NCBI RefSeq assembly: GCF_030655415.1
Contig: NZ_JAURVN010000011.1
Coordinates: forward strand, 62,001-126,000
DNA: 64,000 nt
Reading direction: 5' to 3'
Source of the DNA: Herminiimonas sp.
GTDB lineage: Bacteria; Pseudomonadota; Gammaproteobacteria; Burkholderiales; Burkholderiaceae
The translations under genes were made by a program, and so were the position numbers. This document shows, piece by piece, positions 1 through 8,515 of this stretch. The notes under the pieces are model-generated. The model was not told the origin of the DNA and ran no database searches. It saw only the letters and a program-made list of their open reading frames with translations. Position 1 is the stretch's first letter; every line of letters begins with the position of its first letter.

Positions 1-1236
1 GACGGCATCAAGATTATCGATTTCACCCACGTACAAGCCGGCCCTTCCTGCACGCAGCAACTCGCCTGGTTTGGCGCCGACGTCACCAAGGTCGAGCGCC
101 CGGGTACCGGCGACGCAACGCGGACCTCGCTGCAGGATATTCCCGGTGCCGACGCGCTGTACTTCACCATGTTGAACTGCAATAAAAAATCGTTGACGCT
201 GGATACCAAAAAACCGGAAGGCAAGGAAGTATTGGAAAAACTGATCAAGCAATCCGACATCATGGTCGAGAACTTTGCGCCGGGCGCACTCGATCGCATG
301 GGCTTCACTTGGGAAACGATTCAAAAACTGAATCCACGTTTGATTCTGGCATCGGTCAAAGGCTTCAACGATGGCCACTTTTATGAAGACCTGAAAGTCT
401 ATGACAACGTCGCGCAGGCAGCGGGCGGCGCAGCCAGCACAACAGGTTTCTGGGACGGCCCACCAACCGTCAGCGGCGCGGCACTGGGCGACAGCAACAC
501 CGGCATGCATTTGACGATCGGCATTCTGGCAGCGCTGCAGCAGCGTCATACCACCGGCCTTGGTCAAAAAGTTGCGGTGTCGATGCAAGACGCCGTACTC
601 AATCTGTGTCGCGTCAAATTGCGTGACCAACAACGCCTTGATCGCACCGGCGTGCTGGAAGAATATCCGCAATATCCGCACGGCACGTTCAGTGATGTCG
701 TACCACGCGGCGGCAACGCAGGTGGCGGCGGTAACCCGGGTTGGATCCTGAAATGCAAAGGCTGGGAAAAAGATCCGAACGCGTACATCTACTTCACGAT
801 TCAAGGCACTGCCTGGCCGCAAACCTGCCGCGCCATCAACAAGGAAGAATGGATAGACGATCCTGCGTACATGACAGCGCGCGCACGCCAGGACAAAATT
901 TTCGACATTTTTGCGTACATCGAAACATGGCTGCAAGACAAAGACAAATTCGAAGCGATTGAAATCTTCCGCAAATTCGATATTCCATGCGGCCCGGTTT
1001 TATCGATGAAGGAAATCGCCAATGATCCGTCCTTGCGCAAAAGCGAAACCATTGTCGAAGTCGATCACAAGGTACGCGGCAAATATTTGACCGTCGGCAG
1101 CCCGATCAAGATGTCCGCCAACAAAGTGGAAATTACTCAGTCGCCGTTGCTGGGCGAGCATACGGATGAAGTGTTAGCCAAGCTCGGTTACAACGCGCAA
1201 CAGATTGCAGCATTGCACGCAGCAGAAGCAGTTTGA
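1..1236 (+). CDS. frc: Formyl-CoA:oxalate CoA-transferase (5' end outside window)
   Basis: Class III (CaiB/BaiF) CoA-transferase that moves CoA from formyl-CoA to oxalate, the first step of oxalate catabolism in the cytoplasm. The frame is open from base 1 through an in-frame ATG at 169 that lies inside the fold, so the gene begins upstream. The visible 411 residues are roughly 15 short of the usual length of about 425. The N-terminal stretch reads [20 protein letters not shown], as in Frc. The Asp codon at 589-591 (in MQDAVLN) matches the catalytic aspartate that forms the acyl anhydride, and the glycine loop [13 protein letters not shown] that closes over the active site is present. These two motifs favour Frc over the carnitine and bile-acid relatives. 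A strong terminator follows directly. Any oxalyl-CoA decarboxylase partner would lie outside the window. Confidence 0.9.
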   Translation, partial: DGIKIIDFTHVQAGPSCTQQLAWFGADVTKVERPGTGDATRTSLQDIPGADALYFTMLNCNKKSLTLDTKKPEGKEVLEKLIKQSDIMVENFAPGALDRMGFTWETIQKLNPRLILASVKGFNDGHFYEDLKVYDNVAQAAGGAASTTGFWDGPPTVSGAALGDSNTGMHLTIGILAALQQRHTTGLGQKVAVSMQDAVLNLCRVKLRDQQRLDRTGVLEEYPQYPHGTFSDVVPRGGNAGGGGNPGWILKCKGWEKDPNAYIYFTIQGTAWPQTCRAINKEEWIDDPAYMTARARQDKIFDIFAYIETWLQDKDKFEAIEIFRKFDIPCGPVLSMKEIANDPSLRKSETIVEVDHKVRGKYLTVGSPIKMSANKVEITQSPLLGEHTDEVLAKLGYNAQQIAALHAAEAV

Positions 1237-1254
1237 TGTTGTGTAACTAGTGTG

Positions 1255-1283
1255 AAAAAGAGCGCCGGGTGGCGCTCTTTTAT
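1255..1283 (+). terminator. Rho-independent terminator after frc
   Basis: The stem AAGAGCGCC / GGCGCTCTT with loop GGGT is followed by TTATTT. It starts about 20 bases after the frc stop codon and ends frc transcription before the regulator gene. Confidence 0.85.
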
Positions 1284-1393
1284 TTCCACCGCTGCATTTG
1301 CTATTCCCACGACAATTCCTCTATGGCGCACAACTTGATATGATCGATGCACAATTCAATCTGTATTCATCACCATCACGGCCCATATCATCC

Positions 1394-2395
1394 ATGCGAA
1401 AAATTACTGTCGCCCTGCTGGTTTTCCCGCGCTTCCAGATGCTCGACATCGCTGCTCCCAGTGATGCGTTTGCAGAAGTGAAGGTGCTCAGCAATGGCGA
1501 ATGCGAATATGAAATCCTGACCATCGCGACCACGCGCGGACCGATACAGTCATCCAGCGGATTAACCATCACGCCAGACCGCACGATCTTCGATCCTGCT
1601 CCGCATTTCGACACATTGATCGTGCCGGGTGGACTCGGTGTTTTCGAGCTATTGGAAGACACACCGCTGATAGACTGGTTGTTACAGCAAGGCGAAAACT
1701 GCCGCCGCGTCGGTGCCATCTGCAATGGCGTATTCGCACTCGGTGCAGCCGGCATGATCAATGGCAAAACCGTCACCACGCACTGGATGGATGCAGCACG
1801 CTTGAGCACGATGTTCCGCAAAGCGAACGTTGAACCAGATCGCATCTACGTCAAGGATGATGCGCTGTACACGACCGCCGGAGTCACGGCAGGCATCGAT
1901 TTATCGCTGGCCTTGATTGAAGAAGATTTCGGCAAGAAAATGGCGCTGGATGTTGCCAAGTATTTGATCGTGTATCTGCGTCGAGCCGGTGGGCAATCGC
2001 AGTTCAGTCCTCTGCTCGAACTACAGGCGGAAACCGATTCGCCAGTCGGCGCGATCCAGGGCTACGTCCTTGCCAATCTGGATGTCGAACATACCTTGCC
2101 GTCGATCGCAGAAAAAATGCAGATGAGCGAACGTCATCTGTCGCGTATTTTCAAGCAGGAATGTGGCATGACGCTGATGACTTTCGTCAACGATGCGCGC
2201 ATCGATGCAGTGCGTCGTCATCTGGAAGCTACCGATATCAGCCTGACCGAAATTGCCAAACGCTGCGGCTTTACCAATGCAGCAACCTTGCGCCGCGTGT
2301 TTGCGAAACGGCTGGGGATCGGACCTATCGATTATCGCGAACGATTTAAAACCGATGATCCGGTGCAAAAGAATTCAAAAGCAGAAAAAGTTTGA
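1394..2395 (+). CDS. GlxA-type transcriptional regulator (DJ-1/PfpI domain plus AraC helix-turn-helix)
   Basis: Cytoplasmic regulator of about 333 residues. The N-terminal half is a DJ-1/PfpI-like sensor domain beginning MRKITVALLVFPRFQMLDIA; it carries VPGGLGVFELLE and the nucleophile-elbow-like GAICNGVFALG with a cysteine. The C-terminal 100 residues are an AraC-type double helix-turn-helix (MSERHLSRIFKQECGMT, then EIAKRCGFTNAATLRRVFAKRLG). An upstream ATG at 1298 in the same frame would add 32 residues unlike the family, so I chose 1394; no clear ribosome site marks either start. The gene sits between frc and a convergent ABC-importer operon, and either could be its target, but nothing in the sequence decides this. 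The ligand is unknown. Confidence 0.85.
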   Translation: MRKITVALLVFPRFQMLDIAAPSDAFAEVKVLSNGECEYEILTIATTRGPIQSSSGLTITPDRTIFDPAPHFDTLIVPGGLGVFELLEDTPLIDWLLQQGENCRRVGAICNGVFALGAAGMINGKTVTTHWMDAARLSTMFRKANVEPDRIYVKDDALYTTAGVTAGIDLSLALIEEDFGKKMALDVAKYLIVYLRRAGGQSQFSPLLELQAETDSPVGAIQGYVLANLDVEHTLPSIAEKMQMSERHLSRIFKQECGMTLMTFVNDARIDAVRRHLEATDISLTEIAKRCGFTNAATLRRVFAKRLGIGPIDYRERFKTDDPVQKNSKAEKV

Positions 2396-2406
2396 TCGCT
2401 GCGATT

Positions 2407-3237
2407 TTAGATTCCTGCAATCGCACACACTTCGCGCGTAATTGCGCCATCCATTGCCGCCAGTTCTTTCAGGATGGTGAAGTGATTTAGCTGCGGCAGC
2501 GGCACTACCTCACCCGGCAGGCTACGTCGCGCCTCACCAAATTGTTCAGATTGTCTTTGCAGTTCAGGTAACTCACCAGTGCCATAAGTAATCGTCAGCG
2601 GCTTTGCACTCAAAGGTAAATGCAAAGGACTGAGCGCCATTTCTTCTTCACCGCTCAAACGCAATTTATCGTTCAGGTATGAAAGTCGTACCGGTTCCAG
2701 ATCGTAGATGCCGCTGATGGCAACGCCACCAATTACACCTGGCTCGTCCAGGCACATTGCCGTCAAATGGCCGCCAGCCGACCAGCCGGAGACGATCATG
2801 CGTTCCGTATCGCCACCAAATTCAGCAGCATTATTTTTCAACCAGGCGATCGCTGCGCGCACTTCGGCAACGATCTCGGTCAGCGTTGCGTCGGGCGCCA
2901 GCGTATAGCCGATCATCGCGACATGGACGCCATGAGCGAGCGGACCGGCAGCCAGAAAACTGAAGGTTTCCTTGGCGCGGATTTGCCAGTAACCACCGTG
3001 AATAAATATCAGTAGCGGACCCGGTTTATCAGCAGCAAAATAATCGATACGATTGCGCGGTGCAGGACCGTAACGTAAGTCCAGGTGTTCGCCATTCGCG
3101 TCACGCAATGCAGCGCTACGCTCATCGAAATCCTGCAGCAAGGCAGAACTCTCGCGGACCGCCAGCGTATTGTTATAGCCGGCGTCCAGCGCAGCCTGAT
3201 CCATTCCGCGATAGATTGCAGTCACACCTGTCGTCAT
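2407..3237 (-). CDS. Alpha/beta hydrolase, arylformamidase-like
   Basis: Soluble alpha/beta-hydrolase of 276 residues. It has the oxyanion-hole motif FIHGGYW and the nucleophile elbow GWSAGGH, followed by an acidic residue and the late histidine in LNHFTIL. HGGYW is typical of kynurenine formamidase-like and BD-FAE esterases, so a small amide or ester (for example an N-formyl group) is a plausible substrate, but this is inference. Its start overlaps the stop of the ABC ATPase gene by 4 bases (ATGA), which makes it the last gene of the importer operon and suggests it processes the imported compound. No tryptophan-catabolism genes are nearby to support a kynurenine role. Confidence 0.75.
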   Translation of the reverse strand: MTTGVTAIYRGMDQAALDAGYNNTLAVRESSALLQDFDERSAALRDANGEHLDLRYGPAPRNRIDYFAADKPGPLLIFIHGGYWQIRAKETFSFLAAGPLAHGVHVAMIGYTLAPDATLTEIVAEVRAAIAWLKNNAAEFGGDTERMIVSGWSAGGHLTAMCLDEPGVIGGVAISGIYDLEPVRLSYLNDKLRLSGEEEMALSPLHLPLSAKPLTITYGTGELPELQRQSEQFGEARRSLPGEVVPLPQLNHFTILKELAAMDGAITREVCAIAGI

Positions 3238-4043
3238 GCAGCAACCTTGGTAGAAACGTGGCTGGTCAAATATTGCGTGATATCGCGACGTACTTGATTG
3301 AACTCAATCGCAGTGATGTCACGCGGACGCTCCAGCTCAAGCTTGATGTCTTCTTCAATGCGGCCTGGTCCTGCGGTCATGACGACCACGCGATCCGACA
3401 ACATCACCGCTTCTTCCACTGCATGCGTGACGAAGACGATCGTGACCTTGGTGCGCTCCCAGATTTCCAGTAAATCCTGTTGCAGCTTTTCGCGCGTCAA
3501 TGCATCGAGCGCGCCGAACGGTTCATCCATCAACAGGACTTCGCAATCGTTAGCCAGCACGCGCGCAATCGATACGCGTTGCTTCATGCCGCCTGATAAT
3601 TGACCGGGATAGTAATCGGCGAACTTCGTGAGGCCGACCATCTCTGTGTAATACGCGGAAATTTCTCCCAGCTTGGCTTTCGGCAGATTGCGTTGACGCT
3701 GACCAAAGCCGATGTTTTCTTTCACCGTCAGCCACGGGAACAGGCCGTAATCCTGAAACACCATGCCGCGCTCGGGACTCGGTCCATTGATAGGCATGCC
3801 GTACATATTGACCATGCCGGACGATGCAGTTTCAAAGCCGGCCATGATGCGCAACAGCGTCGATTTACCGCAACCGGAGGCACCGATCAGGCAAACGAAT
3901 TCACCTTTTTTGATGGTCAGGTTGACGTCACGCAAAGCTTGCACGGTTTGATTGCCAACCGAAAAAACCTTGCCGACGTTCTTGATTTCGATCGCCGGCA
4001 ATGGCTGGCGATCTGCATACACTACAGGTTTGATTTCAGACAT
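3234..4043 (-). CDS. ABC transporter ATP-binding protein (nitrate/sulfonate/taurine type)
   Basis: Cytoplasmic ATPase of about 269 residues that powers the importer encoded by the two upstream genes. It has Walker A GASGCGKST, Q-loop FQDYGLFPW, signature LSGGMKQR, Walker B LLMDEPFGALDA and the switch histidine in VFVTHAVEEA. The family resembles SsuB/TauB/NrtD and ThiZ. The start MSEIKPVV at 4043 is preceded by GGAG and overlaps the permease stop by 8 bases; an ATG at 4121 would add 26 residues of permease-overlapping sequence and is unlikely. Co-translated with its neighbours. Confidence 0.9.
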   Translation of the reverse strand: MSEIKPVVYADRQPLPAIEIKNVGKVFSVGNQTVQALRDVNLTIKKGEFVCLIGASGCGKSTLLRIMAGFETASSGMVNMYGMPINGPSPERGMVFQDYGLFPWLTVKENIGFGQRQRNLPKAKLGEISAYYTEMVGLTKFADYYPGQLSGGMKQRVSIARVLANDCEVLLMDEPFGALDALTREKLQQDLLEIWERTKVTIVFVTHAVEEAVMLSDRVVVMTAGPGRIEEDIKLELERPRDITAIEFNQVRRDITQYLTSHVSTKVAA

Positions 4044-4929
4044 GATGTTGCGGGCTCCATCTAAGCAAGCGGTTATTGAGCAAGACCAGCAGGCGATCCG
4101 TTGAGTAACCAACGATACCAATCACGACCATGCCGGCAATCACCAGATCGGTACGCGACAGCATGCGGCCATCCATGATTACCGCGCCCAAGCCTTCCGG
4201 CACGCCAGTCATTTCACCCACCACGATCAAGATCCAGGCGAAGCCGTGACCAAGACGCAAGCCATTCAGAATCGATGGAATCGCGGCCGGTAATACCACC
4301 TGACGGAACAGCGAAGAACCCGAACAGCCGAGCATCAACGCGGCTTCAAACAAACGGCCGTCGACAGCTTTCACGCCAAAAATCGTATTGAAGACGATAG
4401 GATAAAACGCGCCCAGGAACACCAGGAAAATGGCAGCGTTAGGGCCGATACCGAAGAAAATCATCGACAACGGCAACCACGCCGTCACCGGCACTGGACG
4501 CAACAATTGCAAAGTCGGATCCAGCAAATCGCGGATCAGTTTGATACGGCCAATCAGCAAACCCAAAGGAATCGCAACCAGCGCTGCGGCAAAAAATCCA
4601 CCGTAAACGCGGGTCACTGATTTCCATAAATGCAGCCACAGGGTTTCACTGAATGCATCATCGTAGATACCGCCGAATGCGAAGTCATACAACATCAAGC
4701 CGACTTCTTTAGGTGCTGGAATCAATTGCGTACCTGAGATGCGTACCGCTGCATGCCAGGCCAGCAACAATAGAAATGGCACCACTAACGGCGTGAGTAT
4801 GCGTTTAACGCGCGGCAAAAAAGTTGACTTGGCAACGGCCTTGTCTATTGCCTTCGCCACGTCTGCAGGTGGACTGCTTTCAGCAGCCCCTCCTACATTA
4901 TTGGTCGATAGTTCGGCGGTATGTTCCAC
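4036..4929 (-). CDS. ABC transporter permease (SsuC/TauC type)
   Basis: Inner-membrane permease of 297 residues with about six hydrophobic helices after a 45-residue hydrophilic N-terminus. The EAA-type cytoplasmic loop reads EAALMLGCSGSSLFRQVVLP, which contacts the ATPase. The start is GTG, chosen because a very strong ribosome site (AAGGAAGGAAA) lies 4 to 6 bases before it. The family imports sulfonates, nitrate, taurine or thiamine precursors; the specificity cannot be read from the permease. It lies between the binding protein and the ATPase genes in one minus-strand operon. Confidence 0.88.
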   Translation of the reverse strand: MEHTAELSTNNVGGAAESSPPADVAKAIDKAVAKSTFLPRVKRILTPLVVPFLLLLAWHAAVRISGTQLIPAPKEVGLMLYDFAFGGIYDDAFSETLWLHLWKSVTRVYGGFFAAALVAIPLGLLIGRIKLIRDLLDPTLQLLRPVPVTAWLPLSMIFFGIGPNAAIFLVFLGAFYPIVFNTIFGVKAVDGRLFEAALMLGCSGSSLFRQVVLPAAIPSILNGLRLGHGFAWILIVVGEMTGVPEGLGAVIMDGRMLSRTDLVIAGMVVIGIVGYSTDRLLVLLNNRLLRWSPQHHV

Positions 4930-5000
4930 GATGTTTCCTTCCTTACGCAGTGCACATTCCTGCGCACTTGCGTGTTCACTTATTTATAAATTTTCAGCAG

Positions 5001-5948
5001 TTACTTGATTTGCTGCACGAAGCTGGAGTTGATGAACACGCTGTAATCAGGCAACTGGCGAATCTGTTTTTTATCCAGCATTTGCGAACCGTAGTATTTA
5101 GCGCGCTTGATCCAGTCTTCATCCAGTTTCCATGTCAGCTCCACATTCGGAGCAGCCAGTTCAGCAGTTTTCGCAGGCAAGCCGAGTTTTTGTACCGACA
5201 TATTCACGAACTCAGCGCGATTCGACATTGCGTATTCGGTCGCCTGTTTATGGATTTTCAGGAAGACCTTTATCAATTCAGCTTTGTCTTTGATGTTGTC
5301 CGCATGCGTGGTCATCACCATGTTGACGGTGCCGGTTGGTGTTGAATATGGATACTCAACAATCTTGCCTACGCCTTTGCCGACTGCGATCGATGGGCCT
5401 GGTTCTGCACCGACGAATGCATCGATATCGCTACGTTCCAATGCAGATGCCATTTCGCTGAAAGAAACGCGTACTGGCTTGATGTCTTTGATGGTCATGC
5501 CTTCTTGTTTCAAGCGGTCGAGAATCACGACTTCTTGTGTTGAGCCAGGAAGAATGCCGACGCGTTGATCTTTCAAATCCTTGATTGTGTTGATCTTGCT
5601 ATCAGCACGTGCGACGACTGCCATACCGCGATTGCATTGTGCGGCGATGATTACGACTGGTTCACCGGCAGCGCCACCGAGTGTTGCTGCTGCGAGACCG
5701 TAGGTGCCGAAATCAACTGACTTGGTAACAACAGCATTTTTGCCATCAGTTGGCGTTTCAAATGGAATCACTTCGATCTTGTAACCAGGTGGCGTAAATT
5801 TATCGTAGAAATAAGGGGTGATGCCGTGCATCAGTTTGAGCGTACCGACCTTGATGACTTGATCTGCTGCGAAGGCAGAAGTGGCTCCTGCGGTCAGCGC
5901 GAATGAAGCGGCAATCAAGGTGGCGATGAATGTTCTGCGTGTTTGCAT
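5001..5948 (-). CDS. ABC transporter periplasmic substrate-binding protein (NitT/TauT, NMT1/THI5-like)
   Basis: Exported 315-residue binding protein, first gene of the operon. The signal peptide covers about residues 1-28 (MQTRRTFIATLIAASF..., cleavage after AFA). The mature part has the two-lobed NMT1/SsuA-type fold, with the stretches VDFGTYGLAAATLGGA, LKDQRVGILPGSTQEV and SDIDAFVGAEPGPS. These proteins bind aliphatic sulfonates, nitrate, or formyl-aminopyrimidine thiamine precursors. The ligand is not identifiable here; a downstream amidase/esterase-like hydrolase would fit an amide- or formyl-bearing ligand (inference). The 71-base gap to the permease holds only the strong permease ribosome site. 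Confidence 0.87.
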   Translation of the reverse strand: MQTRRTFIATLIAASFALTAGATSAFAADQVIKVGTLKLMHGITPYFYDKFTPPGYKIEVIPFETPTDGKNAVVTKSVDFGTYGLAAATLGGAAGEPVVIIAAQCNRGMAVVARADSKINTIKDLKDQRVGILPGSTQEVVILDRLKQEGMTIKDIKPVRVSFSEMASALERSDIDAFVGAEPGPSIAVGKGVGKIVEYPYSTPTGTVNMVMTTHADNIKDKAELIKVFLKIHKQATEYAMSNRAEFVNMSVQKLGLPAKTAELAAPNVELTWKLDEDWIKRAKYYGSQMLDKKQIRQLPDYSVFINSSFVQQIK

Positions 5949-6274
5949 GGCGGTTCCTTAGAGTGAACGGATTAACAGGTGTCGACGCGAGCCGGCGGCT
6001 AAATACCTTCTTGTGTACAAGTTTTGTATTGCAAGGTCTGTGCCATGTCAGTCTGAAGGTAACAATAGGGCTGGATCGCCAGTGAGAGCCAAGGTCTGCG
6101 CGGGATAGAAAGGTAAACGGGACCACTTAAAGTGTTGGTATCGTGCTGGTGCAAACGTGCACCTCATGTGTGCGCCATGATGAACAGAAGCGCTTTCGCA
6201 TATGATGTGCAGCTTCCTGTAAGCAGCATCAAGCGTGCATGCAGGCAATTAACTTTTGGCGTGTGTAAAACAAA
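5949..6274. other. Intergenic region with one copy of a 30-bp repeat
   Basis: Spacer of 326 bases between the divergent ABC operon and the lone gene at 6275. It must hold the promoter of the ABC operon, but I see no convincing -35/-10 pair. The only clear structure is the repeat at 6148-6177. No coding sequence is supported. Confidence 0.5.
6148..6177 (+). repeat. 30-bp direct repeat, left copy
   Basis: Begins GGTGCAAACGTGCAC and ends TGTGCGCCA. It matches 27 of 30 bases of a second copy at 7007-7036 in the same orientation. The two copies enclose the gene at 6275-6979 and little else. Confidence 0.75.
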
Positions 6275-6979
6275 ATGACGATCATCGAACTACCGTTTCG
6301 CGCAACAACCGAACAGGCGTGTGACTGGCTGGCGCAGCAAACCGACAAGCCATGGAGCTTGGCGCGCATGCTGGAGCATGGCTTGACGCCCTACGTCTGG
6401 CTGGATTATGACGCCGACCACCCGGCGCTGTTCGGTGATGCGAACGGTGGTTATGCGGCGCCGATTTTTTTCGAAGAAGACACGCAGCGACTTGCCGCTG
6501 GTAGCGAACACGTCCTCATCACGATCACGAAAGACGCCTACAAGATAGTGACGCAACTGCCGCCACCGGGTTTTCGCAGGGAGTTGCATGAGTTGCGTTT
6601 TCTTAAAAAGGATCTCGAGCACCTGGTAAAAAAACTCAAGCGCGAGGCGGAACCAGTCAAAGTCGAGGAAATCAAGGAATCACAAGTCGGCATCAACAAG
6701 GACGAAGTGTTGACCGCATTTTCCAGCTTCGTAAAAATTGATCTGGAACAGGCACTGGCTAGCGGCGGCGGCATATTCGGCGATGAGGGTGCGAGGATCA
6801 AGGGCAGCGGAAAAAAGGCCAAGAACAAAGCGATGTGGAATCCGATCACGCTGGCGCTGGGCTTGAATGATGTGTACCGAGTACCGATGTCACACTTGAA
6901 AAGATCGTTCAATACGCATGCGTTCTTGGATGCATGGAATGCGGAGTGGGAGCAAACGCTGACGCTGTTAGGGAAATAA
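6275..6979 (+). CDS. Unknown protein, 234 residues, flanked by direct repeats
   Basis: I do not recognise a named family with confidence. The N-terminal 100 residues are compact and aromatic-rich (ACDWLAQQTDKPWSLARMLE, then TPYVWLDYDADHPALFGD) and resemble uncharacterised proteins I associate with prophage or accessory regions. A charged helical linker with LKKDLEHLVKKLKRE follows at about residues 108-125, then a lysine-rich loop (GSGKKAKNKAMWNP) and a C-terminal SHLKRSFNTHAFLDAWNAEW. The lysine-rich segment suggests nucleic-acid contact, which is a guess. No Shine-Dalgarno sequence is visible before the ATG (GTGTGTAAAACAAA). It stands alone and is bounded by 30-bp direct repeats, which suggests an inserted cassette. 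Confidence 0.7.
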   Translation: MTIIELPFRATTEQACDWLAQQTDKPWSLARMLEHGLTPYVWLDYDADHPALFGDANGGYAAPIFFEEDTQRLAAGSEHVLITITKDAYKIVTQLPPPGFRRELHELRFLKKDLEHLVKKLKREAEPVKVEEIKESQVGINKDEVLTAFSSFVKIDLEQALASGGGIFGDEGARIKGSGKKAKNKAMWNPITLALGLNDVYRVPMSHLKRSFNTHAFLDAWNAEWEQTLTLLGK

Positions 6980-7006
6980 TGTGCGCTTGCAAGATGAGTG
7001 CGGGCA

Positions 7007-7036
7007 GGTGCAAACGTGCATCGCAGGTGTGCGCCA
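7007..7036 (+). repeat. 30-bp direct repeat, right copy
   Basis: Begins GGTGCAAACGTGCAT and ends TGTGCGCCA, starting 28 bases after the stop of the unknown gene. It differs from the left copy (6148-6177) at three positions only. Confidence 0.75.
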
Positions 7037-7044
7037 CATTAAGG

Positions 7045-7071
7045 CTGTCATTCCTGCGGGGGGAATGACAG
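7045..7071. repeat. Palindromic CTGTCATTCC stem-loop element
   Basis: Perfect 10-bp stem CTGTCATTCC / GGAATGACAG around the 7-base loop TGCGGGG. It looks like the short dispersed GTCATTCC...GGAATGAC palindromes found in many proteobacterial intergenic regions. Only this copy was seen in the window. Confidence 0.6.
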
Positions 7072-7104
7072 AGATAGCTTGGTCTATCCCACTAATTCAT
7101 AACA

Positions 7105-7140
7105 AAAAGAGCCGCACGGTATAAACCGTGCGGCTCTTTT
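7105..7140. terminator. Strong bidirectional terminator
   Basis: A 16-bp stem runs from AAAAGAGCCGCACGGT to its complement ACCGTGCGGCTCTTTT around the loop ATAA. It has A/T tracts on both sides, so it can end transcription from either direction: the thiolase operon on the minus strand and the lone gene on the plus strand. Confidence 0.9.
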
Positions 7141-7162
7141 AAACAGTACTAAACAATACTGC

Positions 7163-8359
7163 TTAAATACGTTCGAAAATCCCCGCAGCTCCCATGCCGG
7201 TTCCCACGCACATAGTGACCATGCCGTACTTCAGATTTTTACGACGCAAGGCATGCAGCACCGTCGCTGAACGAATCGCACCAGTTGCACCTAGCGGATG
7301 ACCCAGTGCGATCGCACCGCCCATAGGATTGACCTTGGATGGATCGAGGCCGAGATCCTGAATCACTGCGAGCGCTTGCGCAGCGAAGGCTTCATTCAGT
7401 TCGATCCAGTCCATCTGATCCTGTTTCAATCCGGCGGCGCGCAAGGCGGCAGGGATCGCTTCCTTCGGTCCTATGCCCATGATTTCCGGCGGTACGCCGC
7501 GCACTGCAAATGAGACGAAGCGCGCTAATGGCGTCAGGTTGAATTGCTTGAGAATTTTTTCGCTGACCAGAATCAATGCGCCTGCGCCATCGGAAGTTTG
7601 CGAGCTGTTGCCAGCAGTGACTGAGCCTTTTGGTGAAAAGACCGGACGCAGTTTTGCCAGCACTTCCAGGCTGGTATCCGCGCGCGCGCCTTCATCCATA
7701 TTCACCATGCGCGTGGCGATATCGATTTCGCCACTGGAAAGATTCGGGAATCGCTCAACGATATCGACAGACGTCATCTCATTGTTGAACTCACCGCTCT
7801 GTTGCGCCGCCAAAGCTTTTAAATGTGAATTCAACGCAAACTGATCTTGCGCTTCGCGTGAAACTTTCCATTGCGTAGCGACGCGCTCAGCAGTCAAACC
7901 CATGCCGTAAGCCATGCCGATATTTTCATCCTTGAAAATACCCATATTCATTGAAGGATGATGGCCCATCATCGGCACCATCGACATCGACTCGGCACCG
8001 GCCGCGATCATCACGTCGGCTTCACCGACACGGATACGATCTGCCGCCATTGCAATCGCGGTCAGACCCGATGCGCAATAACGATTGACGGTGACGCCAC
8101 CAACTGTCTTCGGCAAACCCGCCAGCAGCACGCCCATACGCGCCAGATTCAAACCCTGTTCGGCTTCCGGAAAAGAGCAACCGACGATCGCATCTTCAAT
8201 CACATTCGGATCGAGGTTAGGCACTTGCGCCAAAGCCGACTGCAACACACGCACCAGCAAATCATCGGGCCGCGTGTTCTTGAACATCCCGCGCGGCGCC
8301 TTGCCGATCGGTGTGCGGGTCGCGGCAACGATGTAGGCATCTTGAAGTTGTTTGCTCAT
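7163..8359 (-). CDS. fadA: Acetyl-CoA C-acyltransferase (3-ketoacyl-CoA thiolase)
   Basis: Thiolase of 398 residues, the last step of beta-oxidation (3-ketoacyl-CoA plus CoA to acetyl-CoA and a shortened acyl-CoA). The active-site Cys95 lies in NRYCASGLTA, His354 in GGAIALGHPLGATGA, and the second cysteine Cys384 in CVGTGMGAAG, all family-typical. The start ATG has AGGAG at a good distance. It is the promoter-distal gene after the acyl-CoA dehydrogenase and the bifunctional dehydrogenase/hydratase, and its stop is followed by a strong terminator. The exact chain-length preference cannot be told from sequence. Confidence 0.93.
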   Translation of the reverse strand: MSKQLQDAYIVAATRTPIGKAPRGMFKNTRPDDLLVRVLQSALAQVPNLDPNVIEDAIVGCSFPEAEQGLNLARMGVLLAGLPKTVGGVTVNRYCASGLTAIAMAADRIRVGEADVMIAAGAESMSMVPMMGHHPSMNMGIFKDENIGMAYGMGLTAERVATQWKVSREAQDQFALNSHLKALAAQQSGEFNNEMTSVDIVERFPNLSSGEIDIATRMVNMDEGARADTSLEVLAKLRPVFSPKGSVTAGNSSQTSDGAGALILVSEKILKQFNLTPLARFVSFAVRGVPPEIMGIGPKEAIPAALRAAGLKQDQMDWIELNEAFAAQALAVIQDLGLDPSKVNPMGGAIALGHPLGATGAIRSATVLHALRRKNLKYGMVTMCVGTGMGAAGIFERI

Positions 8360-8515
8360 CTTGTGCTCCTGAAATAGGATTTAACTTATTAGATATCAAA
8401 AGGGTTGAGTAAGCGTAGCGAGCGGTTCAAGGTCAGTGCGAGAAGTGCAGTCGTACGCGAGTACGGCGAGCATTCACAGCAGTGAGATTGGTTTGCGCAG
8501 TAGCTTTACCCCACT

